From Bradyrhizobium ontarionense (GTDB lineage Bacteria > Pseudomonadota > Alphaproteobacteria > Rhizobiales > Xanthobacteraceae), in NCBI RefSeq assembly GCF_021088345.1, contig NZ_CP088156.1, forward strand, positions 3,348,001 through 3,412,000: DNA of 64,000 bases, given 5' to 3'. The notes beneath the pieces are model-generated. The model saw only the letters and a program-made list of their open reading frames with translations. It was not told where the DNA came from and searched no databases. Of the stretch, positions 17,877 to 25,984 are shown one piece after another. The position numbers and the translations under genes were made by a program. Numbering within the stretch: the stretch's first letter is position 1; the number at the start of each line of letters is the position of its first letter.

Positions 17877-19790
17877 TCAATGCGCCAGCTGCCGGTACAG
17901 CGCCGGCAGCGCCGCGGGCAGACGGCGGATGTTGCCGACGATGGCGTAACCGCCGCGACCGAACAGCGTTGGGAAATAGGACTGCGCCGCCGCATCGATC
18001 GTCACACCGAACACCGCGACGCCTGCGCGCCGCGCTTCCTGCACCGCCTTGCGCGTATCCTCGACCGCGAAGCGGCCCTCATAGTGATCGATGTCGTTGG
18101 GCTTGCCGTCGGTCAGCACCAACAACAGGCGCTTGCGCTCGGGACGCTCAGCAAGCTCGCCGGCCGCGTGACGCACCGCCGTGCCGATGCGCGTGTAGTA
18201 ACCCGGCCTGAGCGCACCGATGCGGCGCTCGACCTGCCCGCTCATCGGCTCGCCGAACGCCTTGACGGTCTCGAGGCGGACCCAGGAATTGCGCCGCGAG
18301 GTGAAGGTGAGGATGCTGTGGCTGTCGCCACAGGCCGAAAGCCCATGGGCAAGCACCAGCAGCGCCTCCTTCTCGACGTCGAGCACGCGTACGCCGTCGA
18401 CCCACGCATCGGTGGACAGGGAGACATCGACCAGCAAGGTCACGGCAAGATCGTGCGCGAGCGGGCGCATCGCGAGATAGACGCGATCGAGCCCGCCATG
18501 GCCGGCGTTGAGATCGCTGCGCGCGCGCACCAGCGCGTCGATGTCGAGATCGTGCCCGTCGGCCTGGGCGCGCATCACCTCGTGGCGCGGCCGCAGGGTC
18601 TCGAACCTGCGCCGTACGCTGCGGATGCGCCGGCGCATCGCATCATCAGGCGCCCAGCTCTCGCCCGTCTCGGCGGCGTCGCCCGTGACGACGCGGCAAT
18701 GGTCCGGCAGATAGGCGCCGCTGCGGTAGTTCCATTCGGGATAAAGCCGGCCGCTATCGAGCCTCGCGGTGTCGACCGCCTCCGGCGGCAGGTCGAGATC
18801 GAATTTCAACTTGCTCGCCGGACGCCCCTTGCGCCTGGAGATCGCGAGCTCATCGAGATCGTCGGCCGCCTTGCGGGCGTCGTCCTCCTCGGAGTCGTCG
18901 GAGGGGCGATCGACATTCACCATCTCAGCCATCGCGAGGATCTTCTCGAAACGGTTGAGGATGAACGGATCGCGCTTGACAGAGTCATCACGTTCGCGAC
19001 GTGCAAAGCGCTTGCGGGTGTCCGGCGCGCTTGCCTCCTCTGCCGGCGTCCGAGTCTCCTCATCATCGCGCGTAGCCGCGACGGCCTCGCGGCTCCAGCA
19101 ATCGCCCCACAACGGGCACGGCAGCATCGGCCGATAGCCGGGCGGTGCCACGTCCGGCAGTGCGCCGTCGGCGATCACGGCATCCCACAACGCTCCCCTC
19201 GACGGAGCGCCCGCGCCGAGCAGCGCCATGACGATGTGCTCGACCTGCTGCTCGAGACGCGGCAGCGGCCGCTGCGGCCGGGCGGCAGCCAGCGCCTGGG
19301 CGAGTTGCGCATGCGTGCGGGTCAGCCCCGGAAAGCGCGTCAGGACGAGCGCGGTCGTCTCGCCGGCACGGCGCAGGGCCAGGAGATCACGCCGCAGCGG
19401 ATCCGTCTGCGTGATCGGCTCCGCCGGCATGGTCGCAAACCACGCCGCGAGCCAGTGATAGAGCTGCGCATTGAGCGCGCGGTCCGGCAGCAGCGGGATG
19501 GTCTCGGGCAGGAACACGGTCGCGCCGTCACGCCCGGCGTGGTCGAGGCATTCGTCACCGAGCCCGATGCGCTGGCGCCAGCCGAGCCGATGGCCCGACT
19601 TGCGCGCCTTGGCTCCGGCGATCTGCACGCCAGTCTCGCCGCCGAGCGCGCGAAACATCACGGCGATGCGGCCGCTGATGTCGGCGAGCGCCACGGCGTG
19701 CTCGGGATGGACCGGATAGCTCGACGTCGTTCCGACCAGGCGATGCCAGGCGCGGCCGACCGTCTCCTCCAGTTCGAGGAAGTCGAGCAT
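17877..19790 (-). CDS. norD: NorD, nitric oxide reductase activation protein
   Basis: The 637-residue cytoplasmic protein carries a C-terminal von Willebrand A domain. The MIDAS-type segment is VTLLVDVSLSTDAW, with later LLLVLTDGKPNDIDHYEGRFAVEDT and VFGVTIDA. NorD works with the AAA+ ATPase NorQ to mature or activate the NorBC complex, probably by inserting the non-heme iron. The gene follows norQ with only three bases between and is the last of the norEFCBQD series. An acidic, charged linker in the middle is usual for NorD. The start MLDFLELEETVG matches the family N terminus. Confidence 0.93.
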   Translation of the reverse strand: MLDFLELEETVGRAWHRLVGTTSSYPVHPEHAVALADISGRIAVMFRALGGETGVQIAGAKARKSGHRLGWRQRIGLGDECLDHAGRDGATVFLPETIPLLPDRALNAQLYHWLAAWFATMPAEPITQTDPLRRDLLALRRAGETTALVLTRFPGLTRTHAQLAQALAAARPQRPLPRLEQQVEHIVMALLGAGAPSRGALWDAVIADGALPDVAPPGYRPMLPCPLWGDCWSREAVAATRDDEETRTPAEEASAPDTRKRFARRERDDSVKRDPFILNRFEKILAMAEMVNVDRPSDDSEEDDARKAADDLDELAISRRKGRPASKLKFDLDLPPEAVDTARLDSGRLYPEWNYRSGAYLPDHCRVVTGDAAETGESWAPDDAMRRRIRSVRRRFETLRPRHEVMRAQADGHDLDIDALVRARSDLNAGHGGLDRVYLAMRPLAHDLAVTLLVDVSLSTDAWVDGVRVLDVEKEALLVLAHGLSACGDSHSILTFTSRRNSWVRLETVKAFGEPMSGQVERRIGALRPGYYTRIGTAVRHAAGELAERPERKRLLLVLTDGKPNDIDHYEGRFAVEDTRKAVQEARRAGVAVFGVTIDAAAQSYFPTLFGRGGYAIVGNIRRLPAALPALYRQLAH

Positions 19791-19793
19791 GGC

Positions 19794-20603
19794 TCACCCG
19801 ATCACGGCGTGCGCGACCTCGCGCAGCCCAGCCTTGACGTCGGCATCGTCAGTGAGCGGCTCGATCATGGCCGCGAGCACGGCGTCCGCAACGGGCGTTC
19901 CAGCCGTCACCAGGGTCGCGCAATAGACCAGGAGCCGGGTCGAGACGCCCTCCTCCAGATCATGGCCCTGTAGCGCGCGGAAGCGATGCGCCAGCGCCAC
20001 CAGCGGCCGCACGCGCTCCGGCGACAGGCCACTCTCGGCCGCGACCACCGCGATCTCCTGCTCGGCCGGCAGGAAGCCGAACTCGATCGCGATGAAGCGC
20101 TGGCGCGTCGACGGCTTCAGCGCCTTGTGCAGCGACTGGTAGCCGGGATTGTAGGACACGACGAGCATGAAGCCGTCGGGCGCAATCAGCTCCTCGCCAG
20201 TGCGCTCCAGGGGCAGGATGCGGCGGTCGTCGGTGAGGGGATGTAGCACGACGGTGACGTCCTTGCGCGCCTCGACCACCTCGTCGAGGTAGCAGATGCC
20301 GCCCTCGCGCACAGCGCGGGTCAGCGGGCCGTCGGTCCAGACGGTGTCACCGCCCTTGAGCAGATAACGTCCAGTGAGATCGGCAGCGGTGAGGTCATCG
20401 TGACAGGCCACCGTGTGCAGCGGCAGGCCGAGCCGCACCGCCATATGGGCGACGAAGCGGGTCTTGCCGCAGCCGGTCGGGCCCTTCAGCAACACCGGCA
20501 AGCGATGCCGGAACGCATGCTCGAACAGCGCGCATTCGCTGGCGGTCGGCGTGTAGGCGGGAAAAGCGGTGGCGGGGTCGATCGCGTGCAGCGCGGCTTT
20601 CAT
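19794..20603 (-). CDS. norQ: NorQ, MoxR-type AAA+ ATPase
   Basis: The 269-residue AAA+ ATPase has Walker A GPTGCGKTRF near residue 40 and Walker B ICYLDEVVEAR. A sensor-like VVSYNPGYQ is followed by the KPSTRQRFIAIEFGF stretch characteristic of NorQ/CbbQ. It partners the VWA protein NorD to activate nitric oxide reductase. It lies 60 bases downstream of norB and three bases before norD on the same strand. Confidence 0.95.
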   Translation of the reverse strand: MKAALHAIDPATAFPAYTPTASECALFEHAFRHRLPVLLKGPTGCGKTRFVAHMAVRLGLPLHTVACHDDLTAADLTGRYLLKGGDTVWTDGPLTRAVREGGICYLDEVVEARKDVTVVLHPLTDDRRILPLERTGEELIAPDGFMLVVSYNPGYQSLHKALKPSTRQRFIAIEFGFLPAEQEIAVVAAESGLSPERVRPLVALAHRFRALQGHDLEEGVSTRLLVYCATLVTAGTPVADAVLAAMIEPLTDDADVKAGLREVAHAVIG

Positions 20604-20663
20604 GACGTCTCTCCGAGATCAGGGAATGCAGGCGGCGACACCACGGCCGCCGCCTGCGGGATT

Positions 20664-22010
20664 TCACTCCGCCGGCTGCAGCGCGCCGGGAAGCACCGGC
20701 TGCTTGATGCGGCCAGGCACCAGCACGGCCCACACGAACATCAGCGCCGCGATCGCCACGAACACCCCGGAGCCGAGCCGTACCCAGTAGAACATTGCGA
20801 GCTGGTCCTGGACGTCCATGTAGCTCTGGCCGAGCACGCGTTGCAGATGAACCTGCAGGATGCCAGCGAAGGTGAGCGCGAAGGTCATGACCATCATCGC
20901 CGTGCACATGATCCAGAAGCTCGCGATCGAGAGCCACTGGTTGTACGGCGCGCGCTGGCGCAGCTGCGGCACCGCATAGGCCATCACGGCGAGGTTCAGC
21001 ATCACATAGGCGCCGAAGAAGGCGAGATGGCCGTGCGCCGCGGTGACCTGGGTGCCGTGGGTGTAGTAGTTCACCGAGGACAGCGTGTGCAGGAAGCCCC
21101 ATACGCCGGCGCCGAGGAACGCCATCACCGAGCAGCCGACCGACCACAGCAGCGCGGCGCGGTTGGGATGCCTGCGGCCGGCCTTGAGCGTCATCTGCAC
21201 CGTGAAGATCACCATGGTGAAGAACGGCGCAACTTCCAGCGTGGAGAACAGCGAGCCGATCCACTGCCAGTAGCCGGGGGCGCCGATCCAGTAGAAGTGA
21301 TGGCCGGTGCCCAGGATGCCGGAGAACAACGCCAGCCCGACGATGACATAGAGCCACTTCTCGACCACCTCGCGATCGATGCCGTTGAGCTTGATCATCA
21401 GGAAGGCCAGCACCGAGGCCATGATCAGCTCCCAGACGCCCTCGACCCACAGATGCACGACATACCACCAGTACATCTTGTCGACCGAGAGATTGGCCGG
21501 ATTGTAGAAGGCGAACAGGAAGAAGATCGCAACACCCCACAAGCCGAACAGCAGGATGTTGGTCACCGTGGTCTTGCGACCCTTCAGGGCCGTCATGGTG
21601 ACGTTGAACAGGAACATCAGGCAGACCACGACGATGCCGACCTTGATGATGAAGGGCTGCTCGAGGAACTCGCGGCCCTCATGGTAGTGGAAGAGATACC
21701 CGACCACGGCCACGCCGGCTGCGCCGAAGAACATCCAGAACTGGATCTTGGCGAGCAACGGGCTGTAGAGCTCGGTTTCGGTCTCCTCGGGCAGCAGGAA
21801 ATAGGTCGCCCCCATGAAGCCGATCAGGGACCACACGATCAGGGCGTTGGTGTGGATCATGCGGACGATGTTGAACGGCAGCAGAACCGACAACGTGTTC
21901 GGCAGCACATAGATCGTGCCGGCGAGCAGGCCGAAGATGACCTGGGCGAGGAAGAGCGTCAGCGCGCCGTAAAAATACAGCATCGCGACCTTCTGGGTCT
22001 CATATCTCAT
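20664..22010 (-). CDS. norB: Nitric oxide reductase large subunit NorB
   Basis: The 448-residue heme-copper-family membrane protein has about 12 transmembrane segments. It is the catalytic subunit reducing two NO to N2O in the cytoplasmic membrane. Heme and FeB ligands are visible as conserved histidines in MIHTNALIVW, VVHLWVEGVWE and GTGHHFYWIG, and in the later THGTQVTAAHGHLAFFGAY. The Glu residues of the VEGVWE motif are typical of NorB and absent from oxidases. The length matches cNOR NorB, not the longer quinol-dependent qNOR, in agreement with the norC gene 37 bases upstream. Confidence 0.96.
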   Translation of the reverse strand: MRYETQKVAMLYFYGALTLFLAQVIFGLLAGTIYVLPNTLSVLLPFNIVRMIHTNALIVWSLIGFMGATYFLLPEETETELYSPLLAKIQFWMFFGAAGVAVVGYLFHYHEGREFLEQPFIIKVGIVVVCLMFLFNVTMTALKGRKTTVTNILLFGLWGVAIFFLFAFYNPANLSVDKMYWWYVVHLWVEGVWELIMASVLAFLMIKLNGIDREVVEKWLYVIVGLALFSGILGTGHHFYWIGAPGYWQWIGSLFSTLEVAPFFTMVIFTVQMTLKAGRRHPNRAALLWSVGCSVMAFLGAGVWGFLHTLSSVNYYTHGTQVTAAHGHLAFFGAYVMLNLAVMAYAVPQLRQRAPYNQWLSIASFWIMCTAMMVMTFALTFAGILQVHLQRVLGQSYMDVQDQLAMFYWVRLGSGVFVAIAALMFVWAVLVPGRIKQPVLPGALQPAE

Positions 22011-22047
22011 CGCGAATCTCTCTCATGATGGAGGGCGGGATGCAGGC

Positions 22048-22500
22048 TCAGCCGGCCTTGTTCGGCGGCCAGTCCTGGCGCTTGATCGTGTCGGCCCATT
22101 GCAGGAAATCGGCGAGATCGTTGAGTTCCTGGTCGGACAGGTTGAACTGCGGCATCTGGCGCCGACCCGGCGCGCCCGAAGGCTGCGATTGCATCCAGGA
22201 TTTCAGCATCTCACGCGCAGCAGCGGGATCCTCCTTGCCGCCCCAGCGGTCCCAGACGTTGCCGACCTCGGGCGCGAAATACGCGCCCTCGCCAAGCAGC
22301 GTGTGGCAGTTGATGCAGGAGTTCCTCTCCCAGACATGCTTGCCGCGCGCGACGCCATCCGAGAGCGTGGCAGCGTTGGTCGAGGTCGTGACCATATAGT
22401 AGTGGCTGTGCGCGGTCAGCCCGAGGAAGATCGCAAAGAAGAAGGCCGAACCGCCGTAGAAGACGTTCCGCGCGGCCGACTTGGTCAGGCGTTCCGCCAT
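22048..22500 (-). CDS. norC: Nitric oxide reductase cytochrome c subunit NorC
   Basis: The 150-residue protein has one N-terminal membrane anchor (VFYGGSAFFFAIFLGLTAHSHYY). A single heme c site follows, Cys62-x2-Cys65-His66 (SCINCH), with the NorC-typical LLGEGAYFAPEVGNVWDRWGG. It donates electrons from periplasmic cytochromes to NorB. The start at 22500 has AAGGA seven bases upstream. A putative FNR/NnrR box lies 70 bases before the start, and norF is upstream, so norC may have its own promoter inside the cluster. Confidence 0.95.
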   Translation of the reverse strand: MAERLTKSAARNVFYGGSAFFFAIFLGLTAHSHYYMVTTSTNAATLSDGVARGKHVWERNSCINCHTLLGEGAYFAPEVGNVWDRWGGKEDPAAAREMLKSWMQSQPSGAPGRRQMPQFNLSDQELNDLADFLQWADTIKRQDWPPNKAG

Positions 22501-22569
22501 GACACATCCTTTCCGGTTGGTGAAGGTCGATGGTGTGGAAGCAATCTATCGGCGATGCCCGAAGGCTCT

Positions 22570-22583
22570 TTGTCGCGGCGCAA
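22570..22583 (-). promoter_or_regulatory. FNR/NnrR-type box upstream of norC
   Basis: On the coding strand of norC the box reads TTGCGCCGCGACAA, a TTG-N8-CAA CRP/FNR-family site, 70 bases before the start codon. It shares CGACAAAGAG with the box before norE, which argues that both are real sites for one regulator such as NnrR or FixK. Confidence 0.6.
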
Positions 22584-22603
22584 TGAGCGCGGCGATGGGC
22601 TGG

Positions 22604-22867
22604 TCAGACGAGCGCGCGGAATGCGACCGCGAGGCCGGCAAGACCGACAAGGCCGGTCAGCCATGCCGTAAGCAGACCGCGCCACAGCGGCGGCGCGCTG
22701 CGCAGGCCGAGATAGTCCAGCATGATCACCCTGCCCTTCGCGGCGGCGAGCGAGAGGACGAGCGCGTCAACCAGCCATCTGCCCGGCAGCAGCAGCGAGG
22801 CTGCGAGCGTGGCGATGGCGAGACAAAGCAATTGGAGCCAGGCCAGATTGAGACGATCCCGGACCAT
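22604..22867 (-). CDS. norF: NorF-like small membrane protein
   Basis: An 87-residue protein with about three hydrophobic segments belongs to the NorF / cytochrome c oxidase subunit IV-like group (the family's LSLAAAKGRVIMLDYLGLR stretch is clear). It accompanies norE in many denitrifiers, where both are needed for full NO reductase activity but have no catalytic site. Its ATG lies three bases after the norE stop, and a possible regulatory site for norC lies in the gap after it. Confidence 0.85.
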   Translation of the reverse strand: MVRDRLNLAWLQLLCLAIATLAASLLLPGRWLVDALVLSLAAAKGRVIMLDYLGLRSAPPLWRGLLTAWLTGLVGLAGLAVAFRALV

Positions 22868-22870
22868 GGC

Positions 22871-23446
22871 TCAGCGCACGAGATAGAGGATCGGAAACAT
22901 CACGATCCAGACCAGATCGACCATGTGCCAGAAAGCGGCCCCGGTCTCGACGCCGTTGGTGGTAGCGCCGCGGCTGACGACCGCAAGGATCACGATGCCG
23001 AGCACGACGTGCAGCAGGTGAAAGCCCGTCAGCAGAAAGTAGAGCGTGAAGAAGGGAGAGGTCTCCAGACCCGCGCCGGCGGCGATCTCACCGCCATATT
23101 CGGACAGCTTGATCGCGATGAACGCGACGCCGAGCAACATGGCCAAGGCGATCCAGCGGCGGGCAATGATCGGCGACGCATTCCGCGCAGCCGCAGCGCC
23201 CCGCGCAGCCGCCCAGCCACTGGTGACCAGCACGATCGTGTTCACGGCGGCGAGCCGGCTGTCGAGCACGGCCTGCCCGGCTGTGAAAACGACGGGGTGG
23301 ACGGACCGCGCCACCACGAACGCGCCCAGCAAAAGGCCGAAAGCGACGAGCTCGCTCAGGATCAGCACCCACATCATGGGATCGCCGGGCAGGCCGTCGA
23401 ACACGCCCCAGCGTTCCTGTTCCTCCTCCCCCACGATTGCCGACAT
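22871..23446 (-). CDS. norE: NorE, cytochrome c oxidase subunit III-like protein
   Basis: The 191-residue integral membrane protein of the CoxG/subunit III family has about five transmembrane segments (MMWVLILSELVAFGLLLGAF; FFTLYFLLTGFHLLHVVLG; AAFWHMVDLVWIVMFPILYL). The ATG at 23446 is preferred because GGAGG lies five bases upstream; the GTG at 23452 would overlap that ribosome site. It is the first gene of the norEFCBQD series. An FNR-family box lies 53 bases before the start. Confidence 0.9.
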   Translation of the reverse strand: MSAIVGEEEQERWGVFDGLPGDPMMWVLILSELVAFGLLLGAFVVARSVHPVVFTAGQAVLDSRLAAVNTIVLVTSGWAAARGAAAARNASPIIARRWIALAMLLGVAFIAIKLSEYGGEIAAGAGLETSPFFTLYFLLTGFHLLHVVLGIVILAVVSRGATTNGVETGAAFWHMVDLVWIVMFPILYLVR

Positions 23447-23498
23447 TTCCACCTCCGGTTGGACGTCGGCAAGCTAGTCAGAGAAGCAGACGCCCTCT

Positions 23499-23512
23499 TT
23501 GTCGGCGCACAA
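23499..23512. promoter_or_regulatory. FNR/NnrR-type box in the norE / small ORF divergent gap
   Basis: TTGTCGGCGCACAA (plus strand) is a TTG-N8-CAA site placed 53 bases upstream of norE and 53 bases upstream of the divergent 51-residue gene at 23565. One dimer could regulate both directions. It shares the CTCTTTGTCG stretch with the norC box. Confidence 0.6.
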
Positions 23513-23564
23513 ACTGCGCGGCGCCCAGACGCGCTAAGGACCAGCACCTTCAAGGAGCAGCCCC

Positions 23565-23720
23565 ATGAGCGAAGCACAGCTCGGCCTCGTCACGGCAACG
23601 CCGATCATCATCGTTTTCGCAGCCGCGCTGCGGCGCATGGGCGTGCTGTCGACGACCGGTATGGTATCGGCCATTGCGGCCTCGGTCGCGATTGCGGTCG
23701 TCCTGTTCACCACTCAGTAG
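23565..23720 (+). CDS. Small hydrophobic protein, 51 residues
   Basis: ATG at 23565 has AAGGAG at 23552-23557, seven bases upstream, which is a strong ribosome site. The product has two hydrophobic stretches (TPIIIVFAAALRR; SAIAASVAIAVVLFTT) and so is probably a small inner-membrane hairpin. It is divergent from norE and shares its FNR-type box, which suggests expression with NO reductase. I know no family for it. Confidence 0.55.
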   Translation: MSEAQLGLVTATPIIIVFAAALRRMGVLSTTGMVSAIAASVAIAVVLFTTQ

Positions 23721-23783
23721 CCACTCGGTAGCCGGCTTGGAACCTTTTCGGCGCCCATACGTAACCTCGTCCAGAGGTGCCGC

Positions 23784-23981
23784 ATGGACGACAACCGATT
23801 CGCAGTGCTGCTCGGAAACGCCGCCATCAGCGTCTGGGGCGACATGCCGCGTGATATCCAGGAGGCGTTGTTCGAGACTGCGATGCGCGGCCACGACGAT
23901 CTGCGCCACGACCTCGCGAAGCTCCTGCACGACCGCCATTCACCCACAGAACACCCGCCGCACCCGCCGCGAATGGCTTGA
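23784..23981 (+). CDS. Small hypothetical protein, 65 residues
   Basis: ATG at 23784 has AGAGG six bases upstream. The product is soluble and mostly helical, reading MDDNRFAVLLGNAAISVWGD, then DIQEALFETAMRGHDDLRHDL, and ends His/Pro-rich. Such short acidic proteins with an ALFE.A motif occur next to stress and oxygen-response genes in rhizobia, but I cannot name a function. It follows the 51-residue gene on the same strand. Confidence 0.55.
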   Translation: MDDNRFAVLLGNAAISVWGDMPRDIQEALFETAMRGHDDLRHDLAKLLHDRHSPTEHPPHPPRMA

Positions 23982-23994
23982 GCTGCAAGCGTTC

Positions 23995-24240
23995 TCAATC
24001 AGGGCGCTCGTCGGTGTTGAAATGCGATGGCTCGTCGTAACCTCGGCGGCTGCTGTAGAACAATAGCGTCATCAGCCCGATACCGACAATTAGCGAGAAC
24101 ACCACGCCGAGCGCCAGCGCAATCCAGCCCTCCCTCGGCATCGGCTCGCCGGGAATGGTCAGACCCGAATAGGCGTAGGCGAATGCGGCTGCGAGGATCA
24201 GCAGCAGCGCGACGATGATGGCGATCGGTCCTGCACGCAT
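23995..24240 (-). CDS. Small two-helix membrane protein, 81 residues
   Basis: The ATG at 24240 has AAGGAG nine bases upstream (minus strand); the longer frame to 24273 would overlap it. Two transmembrane segments are evident (AIIVALLLILAAAFAYAYSG; WIALALGVVFSLIVGIGLMTLLFY), followed by a short charged tail. The function is unknown. It is convergent with the 65-residue gene upstream. The 301 bases from 24241 to 24541 after it hold nothing else I can identify. Confidence 0.6.
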   Translation of the reverse strand: MRAGPIAIIVALLLILAAAFAYAYSGLTIPGEPMPREGWIALALGVVFSLIVGIGLMTLLFYSSRRGYDEPSHFNTDERPD

Positions 24241-24541
24241 GGTGTCGTGCTCCTTCGAGCCAGAACCGGCCATCTCCCCGATCGTTCCAGGCGCGAGCGG
24301 CGAGTACGACAGCCCGCCAGTTCCGAAATATGAGAACGCGCGGCACGGCCCCGCCTGACCTTGCGCTGCAAAAAATGACAGCCTGCACGGGATGATGCCA
24401 CCGACTGCTCAAAACAACGACGCTCCTGCCACGGCCGTTAGGCGCCGCATGGCTGCTCCCGCCCGGGGTCGCTAGGCGCGAGGGAACTTAACTGATAACC
24501 ATGTCGGCTTCCCCATCGGCAGCACAGGACAAGGACCGGAG

Positions 24542-25960
24542 ATGGACAACCGTAGCGAGATCTGGCGCGGCGTCGACGCGATCAAGACCCGTTTCATCGA
24601 GCTCAGTGACCGGGTGTGGGGCATGCCCGAGGTCTGCTACACCGAGGCCCGCTCCGCGGCCGAACATCTTGCCGAGCTGAAACATCAGGGTTTTCGCATC
24701 ACGGAAAAGGTCGCGGGCATACCGACGGCGCTGATGGGCGAATGGGGCATGGGTGGTCCGGTCATTGCGTTTCTCGGCGAATACGACGCCCTGCCCGGCC
24801 TCAGCCAGGAGGCCGGAATCGCCGAGCACCGCCCGGTCGAGAGCAACGGCCACGGCCACGGCTGCGGCCACAATCTGCTGGGATCGGCAGCGCTGCTTGC
24901 CGCCACCGCCGTGAAGGACTGGCTCGCAGCCAACAAGATTCCCGGGCGCGTGCGCTACTATGGCTGCCCCGCCGAAGAAGGTGGCGCGGCGAAAGCCTTC
25001 ATGGTGCGGTCAGGGGCGTTCGAGGATGCCGACATCGCGATCACCTGGCATCCGTCGAGTTTCTGGGAAGTGGTGATGACGCCGTCGCTGGCCAACACGC
25101 GCGCCGACTTCATCTTCACCGGCCGCACCTCGCATGCAGCTGCATCGCCGCATCTCGGCCGCAGCGCGCTCGACGCCGTCGAACTGATGAATGTCGGCGT
25201 CAACTACATGCGCGAGCACATGCCGAGCGACGCCCGCGTGCACTACGCGCTGCTCGACACCGGCGGCATCGCGCCCAACGTGGTGCAGGCCCACGCCCGC
25301 GTGCGCTACTCCATCCGCGCCCGCGATCTGCCCGGGATGAACGAGCTGGTCGGGCGCGTCCACAAGATCGCGCAGGGCGCGGCGCTGATGACCGAGACCA
25401 AGGTCGAGATGAAGATCATTTCGGCGGTCTCGAACATCCTGCCCAACACCCCGCTCGAAGAGGCGCTGTACGGAATCATGGAAGAGCTCGGGCCGCCGCA
25501 TTTCGACGAGACCGACAAGGATTTTGCCGGGCAGATCCAGGCGACCCTGACCGACAAGGACATCGCCTCGGTCTACTACAGCATTGGTATGGACCCGACC
25601 GAGAAGCCGCTCGCCGACTTCCTCGTGCCGCTGAACGCCAAGCGCAATCCGCAGATCGGATCGACTGACGTCGGCGACGTCAGCTGGGTGCTGCCGACGG
25701 TCCAGGTGCACGCGCCGACGGTCGCGATCGGCACGCCGTTCCACACCTGGCAGGTCGTTGCCCAGGGCAAGTCGCCTGGGGCGCACAAGGCCATGGTGCA
25801 GGCCGCCAAGGCGATGGCGGGCCTCGGCATCAAGGCGCTCAACGATCCAGCCTTGATCGCCGCCGCCAAGGCCGACCTGAAGAAGCGCACCACGCGCACG
25901 CCCTATGTCAGTCCGCTGCCCGATGAGGTCGAACCGCCGCTGACGATGTCGGTGGCGTAA
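24542..25960 (+). CDS. abgB: M20 family amidohydrolase, AbgB-like
   Basis: The 472-residue zinc peptidase of the M20D group is close to the B subunit of p-aminobenzoyl-glutamate hydrolase. Signatures are WGMPEVCYTEARSAAEHLA, the metal-site segment SNGHGHGCGHNLLG with VAFLGEYDALPG before it, and GCPAEEGGAAKAFM carrying the catalytic Glu. A dimerisation insert with TSHAAASPHLGRSALDAVELM follows. It is expected to cleave an amide bond in a short-chain amino-acyl or folate-fragment substrate in the cytoplasm. No abgA or abgT is nearby. An amidase gene follows 24 bases downstream, so the pair probably works together on amide nitrogen release. Confidence 0.88.
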   Translation: MDNRSEIWRGVDAIKTRFIELSDRVWGMPEVCYTEARSAAEHLAELKHQGFRITEKVAGIPTALMGEWGMGGPVIAFLGEYDALPGLSQEAGIAEHRPVESNGHGHGCGHNLLGSAALLAATAVKDWLAANKIPGRVRYYGCPAEEGGAAKAFMVRSGAFEDADIAITWHPSSFWEVVMTPSLANTRADFIFTGRTSHAAASPHLGRSALDAVELMNVGVNYMREHMPSDARVHYALLDTGGIAPNVVQAHARVRYSIRARDLPGMNELVGRVHKIAQGAALMTETKVEMKIISAVSNILPNTPLEEALYGIMEELGPPHFDETDKDFAGQIQATLTDKDIASVYYSIGMDPTEKPLADFLVPLNAKRNPQIGSTDVGDVSWVLPTVQVHAPTVAIGTPFHTWQVVAQGKSPGAHKAMVQAAKAMAGLGIKALNDPALIAAAKADLKKRTTRTPYVSPLPDEVEPPLTMSVA

Positions 25961-25984
25961 CGACGAAACGGGGGGGAAACAACA

